Positions 6,041 to 11,749 of a DNA stretch of 11,749 nt are shown piece after piece. Below the pieces are notes generated by a model. The model had not been told where the DNA came from and ran no database searches. It was given only the letters and a program-made list of their open reading frames with translations. Position 1 is the stretch's first letter. Each line of letters starts with the position of its first letter. Location: contig CAZXKG010000082.1 in assembly GCA_964641695.1 (NCBI GenBank), forward strand, positions 1 through 11,749, read 5' to 3'. The DNA is from RHKX01 sp964641695 (GTDB lineage Bacteria; Actinomycetota; Thermoleophilia; Solirubrobacterales; 70-9). Position numbers and translations under genes: made by a program.

Positions 6041-6813
6041 ACGTCTCGCGGAACGACGTCGCCGCGCTCGAGACCCGACGTCTGACCGTCTCCTACGGGC
6101 GACGCCCGGCCGTCTGGGATCTCGACTCCCGCTTTCCCGCCGGGGCGTTGTCGGCGATCGTCGGGCCCAACGGGGCGGGCAAGTCGACCCTGATCAAGGC
6201 GGCACTCGGGCTGGTTCCCACCGACGCGGGATCCTCGCTGGCCTTCGGCGACCCCGTCTCCCGGGCTTTGGATCGGATCGCCTACGTGCCGCAACGCGAG
6301 GCGATCGACTGGGACTTCCCGATCAGCGTCCGCGAGGTCGTCGAGATGGGGCGCTACCGCGAGGTCGGTTGGCTGCGCCGGGTTCCCGCTTCGGAGCGGG
6401 GCCTGGTCGAGGAGTCGCTGGAGCGGGTGGGGATGGCCCCGTATGCGGACCGTCAGGTGGGTCAGCTCTCCGGTGGGCAGCGACAGCGGGTCTTCATCGC
6501 GCGGGCGCTCGCTCAGCGGGCCGCGCTGATGCTCCTCGACGAGCCGTTCGCGGGCGTCGACATGCGGACCGAGGCGTCGATCCTCGACCTCCTCTCCCAG
6601 CTCCGCGACCAGGGTGACTCGATCGTCGTCGTCCATCACGACATCGAGACGGTCAGGCGGCGCTTCGACTGGGCGCTGCTGCTGAACGTGCGCACGGTCG
6701 CCTGCGGCCCGGTCACGGACGCGCTGAGCGAGGAGAACGTCCGCCGTGCCTACGGCGCGGTTCTGCTCGGCGGCGACGAGGGGGAGAGGGAGGCCGAGGC
6801 GTGGGCTGGCTGA
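6037..6813 (+). CDS. Manganese/zinc ABC transporter ATP-binding protein (TroB/MntB type)
   Basis: Cytosolic ATPase that powers the two permeases. All catalytic motifs are intact in 258 residues: Walker A GPNGAGKST (43-51), Q-loop Gln86, signature LSGGQ (144-148), Walker B LMLLDEP with catalytic Glu169, and switch His201 in VVHHD. The stretch YVPQREAIDWDFPISVREVVEMGRY (83-107) is the characteristic Q-loop region of Mn/Zn importers and distinguishes it from siderophore or drug ATPases. The ATG overlaps the TGA of the binding-protein gene (ATGA), so translation is coupled. The 3' end overlaps the next gene by 13 bp. The metal cannot be told from this subunit alone. Confidence 0.95.
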   Translation: MNVSRNDVAALETRRLTVSYGRRPAVWDLDSRFPAGALSAIVGPNGAGKSTLIKAALGLVPTDAGSSLAFGDPVSRALDRIAYVPQREAIDWDFPISVREVVEMGRYREVGWLRRVPASERGLVEESLERVGMAPYADRQVGQLSGGQRQRVFIARALAQRAALMLLDEPFAGVDMRTEASILDLLSQLRDQGDSIVVVHHDIETVRRRFDWALLLNVRTVACGPVTDALSEENVRRAYGAVLLGGDEGEREAEAWAG

Positions 6814-8063
6814 TCGATCTCCTTCCCTTCACCTACACGAACTCGGTCGTCCTGGTCGGGGCGTTGATCCTCGGGGCGACGGCGGGCATGCTGGGAACCT
6901 TCGCCGTGCTCCGGGGCCGGAGCCTGGTCGGCGACGCGCTGTCGCACGCGACCCTCCCCGGAGTCGCGTTCGCGTTCATCCTCACCGGGACCAAGGACAC
7001 CTCGATGCTGCTGATCGGCGCCGCGGCTCTCGCCGGCCTCGGCGCCCTGCTGATGGTCGCGATAGAGCGTGCCGGAAGGCTTCCTGCCGATGCCGCGATC
7101 GGCGTCGTCCTGGCGGGTTTCTTCTCGCTCGGGGTGGTCCTGCTCACGTTCATCGCCAGCGGGGACGACGCCAGCCAGGCGGGCCTCGAGAGCTACCTGT
7201 TCGGTCAGGCTGCGGGCCTGCTCGAAAGCGACCTTACGACGATGCTGGCGCTTGCGCTGGCCTCCACGATCGTGGTCGTCCTCGCCTTCCGACCGCTGAA
7301 GGTGACGATGTTCGATCCGTCGTTCGCCGGCTCGGTCGGCCTTCCCGTCCGGCTGATCGAGTTCGGGACGATCGTGCTCCTGGTCGTCGCGATCATCGTC
7401 GGGATCCGCACCGTAGGGGCGATCCTGATGGTCGCCCTGCTGATCGTCCCGTCGGTCGCCGCCCGCCAGTTCACCTCGCGCCTCTCGGCAGTCCTCGCGC
7501 TGGCGGCCACGATCGGCGCCGGGGTGGGGGCGATCGGCGCCCTCGCGTCAACCGCGTGGGAGGTTCCGACCGGCCCGGTGATCGTCGTCACCGGCTTCGT
7601 CGTCGTCCTCGCGTCGATCCTCCTCGCGCCCGGCCGTGGCGCGCTCTGGCGGCAGCGTCGGCTCCGGGTCGAGCGCCGGCGACGCCGGACCGAAGGCGCG
7701 CTGCTCGACATCGAGCTGGCGATGCACACCGGACCGCCGCCGACCGAGGAGGAGCTGCGGCTGGCCGGAGGCTGGCCGGCCCGGTCCTCGCGACTGGCGC
7801 TGCGCGAGCTCGAGTCCGACGGCCTGCTCGCCCGTGAGGGGGGTCGCCTGCATCTGAGCGAGGCGGGGGCCGCCGCCGCGCACGCGCTGATCGAGCGGCG
7901 CGAGCTCTGGACGGCATGGCTCGAGCATGGCTGGCGGCTCTCGCTGCCGGACGCGCGCGAGCCGGACCCGAGCGACCTGCGCACGAGCCTCGGGCCCGAG
8001 CTCACCGATCGTCTCATCGCGCTCGCGAGCGAGGAGGAGGTGGAGCCATCAGCGGCGAGCTGA
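6801..8063 (+). CDS. Metal ABC permease (TroC/MntC type) fused to a degenerate DtxR-like winged-helix domain
   Basis: First of two ABC-3 family permeases expected to pair with the next gene product. Residues 1-278 are the membrane part, with GDALSHATLPG (44-54), GLESYLFGQAAGLL (128-141) and VGAILMVALLIVPSVAARQ (205-223). A very basic linker (280-297) leads to a soluble C-terminal domain (298-420). This aligns almost without gaps with the regulator encoded at 4335, offset about 270: ESDGLLAREGGRLHLSEAG with SSDGLASYEPYQGVELTDRG. A C-terminal DtxR-like extension is known in some long TroC/MntC permeases. Here the ligand positions are lost: His97, Glu101, His116, Glu120 and His124 of the regulator face Arg367, Thr371, Arg386, Pro390 and about Arg394. 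It may sense or regulate transport at the membrane without binding metal itself. GTG at 6801 follows GGGAGG by 7 nt. Confidence 0.92.
   Translation: MGWLIDLLPFTYTNSVVLVGALILGATAGMLGTFAVLRGRSLVGDALSHATLPGVAFAFILTGTKDTSMLLIGAAALAGLGALLMVAIERAGRLPADAAIGVVLAGFFSLGVVLLTFIASGDDASQAGLESYLFGQAAGLLESDLTTMLALALASTIVVVLAFRPLKVTMFDPSFAGSVGLPVRLIEFGTIVLLVVAIIVGIRTVGAILMVALLIVPSVAARQFTSRLSAVLALAATIGAGVGAIGALASTAWEVPTGPVIVVTGFVVVLASILLAPGRGALWRQRRLRVERRRRRTEGALLDIELAMHTGPPPTEEELRLAGGWPARSSRLALRELESDGLLAREGGRLHLSEAGAAAAHALIERRELWTAWLEHGWRLSLPDAREPDPSDLRTSLGPELTDRLIALASEEEVEPSAAS
8034..8041 (+). promoter_or_regulatory. Ribosome-binding site that decides the start of the second permease
   Basis: GAGGAGG inside the end of the first permease gene lies 7 nt before ATC at 8048. 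It is the best-matched site near the second permease's first membrane helix, and no ATG, GTG or TTG in that frame occurs at a usable distance. It therefore argues for initiation at ATC. Confidence 0.6.
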
Positions 8064-8962
8064 CCATCCTGATCACGGCGCTGCTGGTCGCGACGGCCAC
8101 GGGGTTGCTGGGGCCGTTTCTTGTCCTGCGCCGGGTTGCGTTGCTCTCCGACGCGGTCTCGCACGCGATCCTCCCCGGGATCGTCGTCGTCTTCCTGCTC
8201 TTCGGGTCACGGGCGCCGCTACCGGTGCTGATCGGGGCGGCGGCGTTCGCGATGGTCTGCGTGCTCGGAGTCGAGTCGCTGCAGCGGTCGGGGTTGGTCC
8301 GCTCGGATGCGGCGATCGGTCTCGTCTTCCCGTTCCTGTTCGCGATCGGGGTGCTGGGGATCACCCTGTTCGCCGAGAACGTCCATCTCGATCTGGACGC
8401 GACGATCTACGGCGAGATCGCGTTCGCGCCGTTTCGGACGCTGGAGCTCTTCGGCGTCGAGGTCGCTCGCTCGATCGTCGCGCTCGGGTTCGTCGCCGTG
8501 CTCAACCTGGCGCTCGTGATCGCGCTCTGGAAGGAGCTGAAGCTGACCACCTTCGATCCGGAGTTCGCGACGGTCAACGGCTTCTCGCCGAAGCTCGTCT
8601 CGCGGATCCTGCTGGCGGCGGTGGCTATCACCGCGGTCACCGCCTTCGAGTCGGTCGGCGCGATCCTCGTGGTCGCGCTGCTGATCGTCCCGGCCGCGGC
8701 CGCCTATCTGCTCACCGACCGCCTGCTGTCGCTGGTGATGTTGAGCGTCGGCATCGGCTGGGTCTCGGCGTTCGGTGGACAGCAGGCGGCGATCGCGCTC
8801 GACGCCTCGATCGCCGGCGCGATGGGCGTGGTGGCGGCGATCGTCTTCGCCCTGGCGCTGTTCGGCTCGCCGCGGTACGGCTTGCTGGCAAGGGCGGTGC
8901 GGCGGCGACGGCAGCGTGCCGTGGTCGCCGAGGCGTTGGTGGAGGCCACGCCCGGTCACTGA
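8048..8962 (+). CDS. Metal ABC permease (TroD/MntD type), apparent ATC start
   Basis: Second membrane subunit of the metal importer, 304 residues from the proposed start. Family segments are GPFLVLRRVALLSDAVSHAILPG (22-44), NVHLDLDATIYGEIAFAPF (111-129, a TroD-like signature), TTFDPEFATVNGFSP (167-181) and FESVGAILVVALLIVPAAAAYLL (200-222). The protein ends in an Arg-rich tail. Homologues usually begin about two residues before the pattern GELxILxTALLVA, which puts the start at ATC 8048 behind a good ribosome-binding site. The only upstream ATG in frame (7916) would add 44 Arg/Ala-rich residues, lacks a ribosome-binding site and would bury the start deep in the first permease gene. ATC is a rare start codon; a sequencing error from ATG is the main alternative. 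The gene overlaps its upstream neighbour by 16 bp. Confidence 0.9.
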   Translation: MSGELTILITALLVATATGLLGPFLVLRRVALLSDAVSHAILPGIVVVFLLFGSRAPLPVLIGAAAFAMVCVLGVESLQRSGLVRSDAAIGLVFPFLFAIGVLGITLFAENVHLDLDATIYGEIAFAPFRTLELFGVEVARSIVALGFVAVLNLALVIALWKELKLTTFDPEFATVNGFSPKLVSRILLAAVAITAVTAFESVGAILVVALLIVPAAAAYLLTDRLLSLVMLSVGIGWVSAFGGQQAAIALDASIAGAMGVVAAIVFALALFGSPRYGLLARAVRRRRQRAVVAEALVEATPGH

Positions 8963-8996
8963 CGGGCCGCCGGAGGAAGGTCGCGCCTGGCCGGGG

Positions 8997-9002
8997 TATC
9001 CT
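8997..9002 (+). promoter_or_regulatory. -10-like hexamer TATCCT before the gene at 9010
   Basis: TATCCT ends 7 nt before the GTG at 9010, with no ribosome-binding site between, a spacing that would make the transcript leaderless. It suggests that the two small genes have their own promoter in addition to any read-through from the importer operon 47 bp upstream. Confidence 0.35.
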
Positions 9003-9009
9003 TGCCGCC

Positions 9010-9405
9010 GTGAGCCCCGAACCGACTGAGCCGACCGGCCCGCGGCCGCTGTCCGCCGCCTTCCGCGACATCGTCGCGGCGCTCCCCCGGGACTGGACGG
9101 ACATGCAGCTCGATCTTCGGATCGCCGACGAGTCGCGTTACGTCGACGCCTCGATCCCGATGACCCAGATCAACGCGCAGCCCTACTCGGAGGCCGATTG
9201 GCACTGGCGGATCAACGTCGCCCACGGCTTCGGCCACGGCGCCGCGCCGGAGACGGTCACCTGGGTGCTCGAGATGCTCGACCGCCAGGGGATCGAGGGG
9301 GAGATGATCGTTCGCGACCTCAACGAGGGACGCGCCGAGGTCGTGCAGATGTGGGGGCGCCCCGAGAGCGTTCGCCGCGAGTTCCGCGAGCGTCGCTCGA
9401 TCTAG
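9010..9405 (+). CDS. Conserved-looking protein of unknown function, 131 residues
   Basis: I do not recognise a named family. The protein is soluble, with a Pro-rich N-terminus (1-13), then an alpha/beta arrangement: a helix (15-25), strand MQLDLRIA (32-39), ESRYVDASIPMTQINAQPY, and HWRINVAHGFGHGAAPETVTWVLEMLDRQGIEG (65-97), where a Gly/His-rich turn precedes a long helix, and a last strand AEVVQMWG (109-116). The three His in HWRINVAHGFGH could bind a ligand or metal, but nothing proves it. No signal peptide or membrane span is present. GTG at 9010 is chosen because no other start precedes the first helix. It lies 47 bp past the importer operon and 6 bp before the receiver-like gene, so it probably forms a pair with the latter. 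Confidence 0.75.
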   Translation: MSPEPTEPTGPRPLSAAFRDIVAALPRDWTDMQLDLRIADESRYVDASIPMTQINAQPYSEADWHWRINVAHGFGHGAAPETVTWVLEMLDRQGIEGEMIVRDLNEGRAEVVQMWGRPESVRREFRERRSI

Positions 9406-9411
9406 CGCTCG

Positions 9412-9738
9412 ATGGCCCGGGTTCTCGCGCTGTCGTCGGAGCTGATGCTCGCCAGCCGAGTCGACGGCTCGTTGCGCGCCGCCGGCCATGACGTGGTCGT
9501 GCGCGGTGGCGGTACGGAGTCGCTCGCCGACGCGGGGGACTTCGACCTCGTCGTGGCCGATCTCGATGCGGTTGACGCAGGTGCCGTTGCCGAGGCGGCG
9601 AAGCTCGCGATCGGGTTCTACTCGCACGTCGACGTCGATACCCGCCGTGCCGCCGAGGAGGCCGGCTTCGACCTGGTGGTGCCTCGCTCGCGCATGGCGC
9701 GAGAGCTCCCGGAGCTGGTTGAATCACTGCTCGGTTGA
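9412..9738 (+). CDS. Degenerate response-regulator receiver-like protein, 108 residues
   Basis: The order of strands and helices fits a CheY-like (beta-alpha)5 fold: RVLALSS (3-9), a helix, HDVVVRG (26-32), FDLVVADLD (44-52), KLAIGFYSHV (64-73), FDLVVPRSR (86-94) and a final helix (96-107). Asp50 sits where the phosphate-accepting Asp would be. However, the acidic pair after strand 1 is Ser8-Ser9, and the conserved Lys after strand 5 is replaced by Pro91-Arg92. Normal phosphorylation is therefore unlikely, and it may be a pseudo-receiver working through protein contacts. There is no output domain. ATG at 9412 follows the preceding stop by 6 bp without a ribosome-binding site, so translation is probably by re-initiation. 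A distant flavodoxin-like or B12-binding fold remains possible. Confidence 0.72.
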   Translation: MARVLALSSELMLASRVDGSLRAAGHDVVVRGGGTESLADAGDFDLVVADLDAVDAGAVAEAAKLAIGFYSHVDVDTRRAAEEAGFDLVVPRSRMARELPELVESLLG

Positions 9739-9886
9739 GGTGATCGGCGGCGGCGATGGCCGACGGCGGCCGACATCGAGACACGGATTCATGGCAGGAT
9801 CGCGGGGATGGGCCCGGAATGAGCTATAGACTCATCCGGCTCAAACGCGCGGGAGAGCGCAAAAACGCCCTACAGGAGGTTTGAGA
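9739..9886 (+). promoter_or_regulatory. Upstream region and leader of the MIP channel gene
   Basis: 148 bp. TATAGA (9825-9830) is a good -10 candidate about 55 nt before the GTG; no matching -35 is seen. TGAGC (9820-9824) and GCTCA (9839-9843) flank it as a 5-bp inverted repeat, a possible operator. The putative leader then holds CTCAAAC (9840-9846) and GTTTGAG (9879-9885), a perfect 7-bp inverted repeat around a small GCGC/GCGC hairpin (9847-9860). Confidence 0.45.
9874..9879 (+). promoter_or_regulatory. Shine-Dalgarno AGGAGG of the MIP channel gene
   Basis: Perfect AGGAGG with 7 nt to GTG at 9887. It rules out the in-frame TTG at 9881, only 1 nt away. Its last G belongs to the GTTTGAG arm of the leader inverted repeat. 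Confidence 0.8.
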
Positions 9887-10630
9887 GTGCAGGATCGTGG
9901 ACTGGCCGCCTATATATCGGAGTTGGTCGGAACCTTTTTCTTGGTCTTTGTCATCGGGACAGTGGTCAGCCTGTTCGTCGCAGGGGGAAGCTCCGCTCAG
10001 TTCGGATCGGACTTCGTCGCCGTCGGATTCGTTCAGGGCCTGGTTCTGTTCCTTCTCGTGATGACCCTCGGGTCCGTCAGCGGTGGGCATTTCAACCCGG
10101 CCGCGACGACCGCCGCTCTGATGCTGCGGAAGATCAACCCGGTCGATGCCGTCGTGTACATCCTCGCTCAGTTGTCTGGAGCGGTGCTCGGCGCGCTCGC
10201 GGTGAAGGGCTTCCTCCTCGACGAGGGCCGCGCCGTCAACTGGGGCGCGGGAGAGGTGAGCTCGCTGCTGAGCGGGAACTTCTCCGGGATGCTGATGGAG
10301 GCGATCGGCACCTTCTTGCTGGTGCTCGCGATCGTCGCGGTCGCGATGAACGTGAAGGCGCGCACGGAGTGGGCGCCGCTGACGATCGGCCTCACCTTCG
10401 CCTTCGCGGTGATGATCCTCGGACCGCTCACCGGCGGCGTCATGAACCCGGCCCGTTGGTTCGGCCCGGCTCTGGTCAGCAACGAATGGGGCGGCGTGTA
10501 CCCCTACATCGTCGGTCCGCTGCTCGGTGCGATCCTCGCAACGCTCTTCTTCAAGCTCGTGATCTCGAGCGAGAAGGGTGACGGGGCGAAGCGGGAGAAG
10601 ACCCTCGACAAGGCGCCGAACGAGGCGTAG
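9887..10630 (+). CDS. MIP-family channel (aquaporin or solute facilitator)
   Basis: Six-helix membrane channel for water or small neutral solutes. In 247 residues the two half-helix motifs are intact: SGGHFNPA (65-72) and GGVMNPAR (183-190), 117 residues apart, with Glu12 in helix 1 and Glu138 in helix 4 as the usual buried acids. Gapless alignment by eye with E. coli AqpZ around the NPA boxes gives a constriction of Gln50, Val175, Gly184 and Arg190, where AqpZ has Phe43, His174, Thr183 and Arg189. The absence of the helix-5 His argues against a strict water channel and for a wider one passing glycerol, urea, metalloid acids or similar. The last 20 residues are charged and soluble. The gene has its own leader and ends in an intrinsic terminator, so it is a single-gene transcript. 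Confidence 0.93.
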   Translation: MQDRGLAAYISELVGTFFLVFVIGTVVSLFVAGGSSAQFGSDFVAVGFVQGLVLFLLVMTLGSVSGGHFNPAATTAALMLRKINPVDAVVYILAQLSGAVLGALAVKGFLLDEGRAVNWGAGEVSSLLSGNFSGMLMEAIGTFLLVLAIVAVAMNVKARTEWAPLTIGLTFAFAVMILGPLTGGVMNPARWFGPALVSNEWGGVYPYIVGPLLGAILATLFFKLVISSEKGDGAKREKTLDKAPNEA

Positions 10631-10656
10631 CGGGGTCCATCTCCCGACTGGTTTCG

Positions 10657-10690
10657 GGGGCGCTCGGGCTTCGGCCCGGGCGCCCCTTTT
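10657..10690 (+). terminator. Rho-independent terminator after the MIP channel gene
   Basis: A 13-bp stem (10657-10669 with 10674-10686, one G-U pair) closes on a TTCG tetraloop and is followed by TTTT (10687-10690). It starts 27 bp past the stop codon. It separates the channel gene from the F420 gene downstream. Confidence 0.92.
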
Positions 10691-10734
10691 CAGTTCGGGG
10701 CGGACACCGGGCGGTGCCGGAGGCATCGATCATC

Positions 10735-10740
10735 TAGCTT
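10735..10740 (+). promoter_or_regulatory. -10-like hexamer TAGCTT before cofG
   Basis: TAGCTT fits TANNNT and ends 6 nt before the ATG at 10747. No ribosome-binding site is present. Transcription is expected to start at the ATG or a base either side. It follows the terminator by 44 bp, consistent with an independent promoter; no clear -35. Confidence 0.35.
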
Positions 10741-10746
10741 GAGCCA

Positions 10747-11749
10747 ATGCGACGCGTCACCTACTCCCGAAACCTGACGCTCTCCCTCTCCAGGACCTGC
10801 CGCTGCTACTGCAAGTACTGCGCGTTCGCGACCCACCAGGCCCACATCCACGATCCCGACGCCGTGGTCGAGCGGCTCGAGGAGGCTTCGCGGCGCAACG
10901 TCAAGGAGCTGCTGGTCCTCACGGGGGAGTCGCCGGAGGTCAATCCGATCGTCGCCGAGCGCCTGCGCTCCTGGGGGCATGAGGACTTCACCTCCTACGT
11001 CGCCTGGGCGTGCGAGGAGGCGTTGCGGCGCGGGATGTTGCCGCACACCAACATCGGCGTGGCCGATCGTGAGGACTTCGCCCGGCTGCGGGAGGTGACA
11101 GCATCCCAGGGCCTGATGCTGGAGTCGGCCAGCGAGAAGCTGATGGAGACCGTTCACGCGGGCTCTCCGACCAAGCATCCGAAGGTGCGGATGGAGGCGA
11201 TCGCGACCGCCGGCGAGCTGAGGATCCCGTTCACGAGCGGGATCCTCGTCGGGATCGGCGAGAGCGAGGAGGACCGGGTCGCCTCGCTCGAGGCGCTCGC
11301 GGAGCTGCACGGCCGCTACGGGCACATCCAGGAGGTGATCCTTCAGAACTTCGTCCCGCACCCGCGCTACTACGGTGCGGAGGTCGCGGACATCGCGGCG
11401 GAGGCGTCGGAGCGCCGCTGGTCGGTCGACGAGGGGGAGGCCGCCGGTGCCGGGGCTTCCGAGGCCGTCGTGCCCTCGTGGGCATCCGAGGTCACGCTCG
11501 AGGACATGAAGCGGCTCGTCGCAGAGTGCCGCAGGCTGATGCCGGACGTCGGCATCCAGATCCCGCCGAACCTCTCCGACTGGTGGATCTCGCTGGTCGA
11601 CGCCGGCGCCACCGACCTCGGCGGGCTCTCCGCCAACGGCGATCACATCTCGCCGGAGCACCCGTTCCCCTCACCCCATCAGGTGCGCAAGGAGCTGCGA
11701 CCCCGCGGCTACGCCCTGACCGAGCGGCTCTGCGCCTACCCGCAGTACA
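10747..11749 (+). CDS. cofG: CofG, 7,8-didemethyl-8-hydroxy-5-deazariboflavin synthase radical SAM subunit (3' end outside window; may be fbiC fusion)
   Basis: Radical SAM enzyme that, with CofH, builds the deazaflavin ring (F0) of coenzyme F420 from a ribityl-uracil intermediate and tyrosine. The 334 visible residues show the CX3CX2C cluster as Cys18, Cys22 and Cys25 (an extra Cys20 lies inside), SRNLTLSLSR before it, HAGSPTKHPKVR, IPFTSGILVGIGESEEDR, LQNFVPHPRYYG, GIQIPPNLSDWW and TDLGGLSANGDHISPEHPFP near the end, all in the CofG order. ERLCAYPQY at the window edge matches the last part of a CofG domain. A standalone CofG would end soon after; in many actinobacteria a CofH domain follows in one FbiC protein, and the window cannot decide. 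Unlike mycobacterial FbiC, there is no long N-terminal extension before the cluster. ATG at 10747 has no ribosome-binding site. Confidence 0.93.
   Translation, partial: MRRVTYSRNLTLSLSRTCRCYCKYCAFATHQAHIHDPDAVVERLEEASRRNVKELLVLTGESPEVNPIVAERLRSWGHEDFTSYVAWACEEALRRGMLPHTNIGVADREDFARLREVTASQGLMLESASEKLMETVHAGSPTKHPKVRMEAIATAGELRIPFTSGILVGIGESEEDRVASLEALAELHGRYGHIQEVILQNFVPHPRYYGAEVADIAAEASERRWSVDEGEAAGAGASEAVVPSWASEVTLEDMKRLVAECRRLMPDVGIQIPPNLSDWWISLVDAGATDLGGLSANGDHISPEHPFPSPHQVRKELRPRGYALTERLCAYPQY

Noticed and set aside
7916..8047. ATG at 7916 as start of the second permease
   Set aside because: Would add 44 Arg/Ala-rich residues absent from the family and has no ribosome-binding site; ATC at 8048 has one at correct spacing.
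7205..8164. Open frame of 319 codons on the minus strand
   Set aside because: Antisense to the permease genes; Ser/Arg/Thr-rich product without recognisable domains.
9881..9886. TTG at 9881 as start of the MIP channel
   Set aside because: Only 1 nt from AGGAGG; GTG at 9887 has the proper 7-nt spacing.
1..11749. Mobile elements, CRISPR arrays, tRNA or rRNA genes
   Set aside because: Looked for transposase motifs, regularly spaced repeats, terminal inverted repeats and cloverleaf patterns; none seen by eye. Genes are compact and uniform in composition.

Overview
The window is high-GC DNA (about 70% by eye) with dense, short-spaced genes, GTG starts and actinobacterial families: a crotonyl-CoA carboxylase/reductase, a CofG enzyme of coenzyme F420 synthesis and a YgfZ-like protein. 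This suggests an actinobacterium, possibly a deep-branching one such as Thermoleophilia/Solirubrobacterales. That placement is inference; no rRNA or marker gene is present to fix it.

Layout. Minus strand, 1-4224: the N-terminal third of a crotonyl-CoA carboxylase/reductase (1-454), a 14-helix DHA2-type drug/H+ antiporter (589-2196) translationally coupled to a MarR regulator (2193-2687), a small unknown lipoprotein (2824-3225), and a YgfZ/GcvT-like folate-binding protein (3280-4224). A 110-bp divergent control region follows. Plus strand, 4335-8962: a tightly coupled five-gene metal-import operon made of a DtxR/MntR-type regulator, a periplasmic-type metal-binding protein, an ATPase and two permeases, in the style of Treponema tro or Bacillus mnt loci. 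Then come two small genes of unknown job (9010-9405, and a degenerate receiver-like protein at 9412-9738), a MIP-family channel (9887-10630) with a strong intrinsic terminator, and the start of cofG or an fbiC fusion (10747 to the window end).

How the genes work together. The regulator has the Asp and Glu metal ligands that mark manganese sensors (MntR) instead of the Met and Cys of iron sensors (DtxR/IdeR). It sits behind a promoter overlapped by a perfect 5-bp-arm palindrome, so the operon is probably an autoregulated Mn(II) (or Mn/Zn) importer. The first permease carries a C-terminal winged-helix domain that aligns with the regulator itself but has lost all the metal ligands. The second permease seems to start at an ATC codon placed correctly behind a good ribosome-binding site.

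Signals outside single genes: GATC is strongly over-represented and Asp codon choice follows it; several genes that lead transcripts have a -10-like hexamer only 6-9 nt before the start codon and no ribosome-binding site, suggesting leaderless mRNAs. I see no IS element, CRISPR array, tRNA or rRNA. The most distinctive content is the metal-import operon, not a defence or mobile system.
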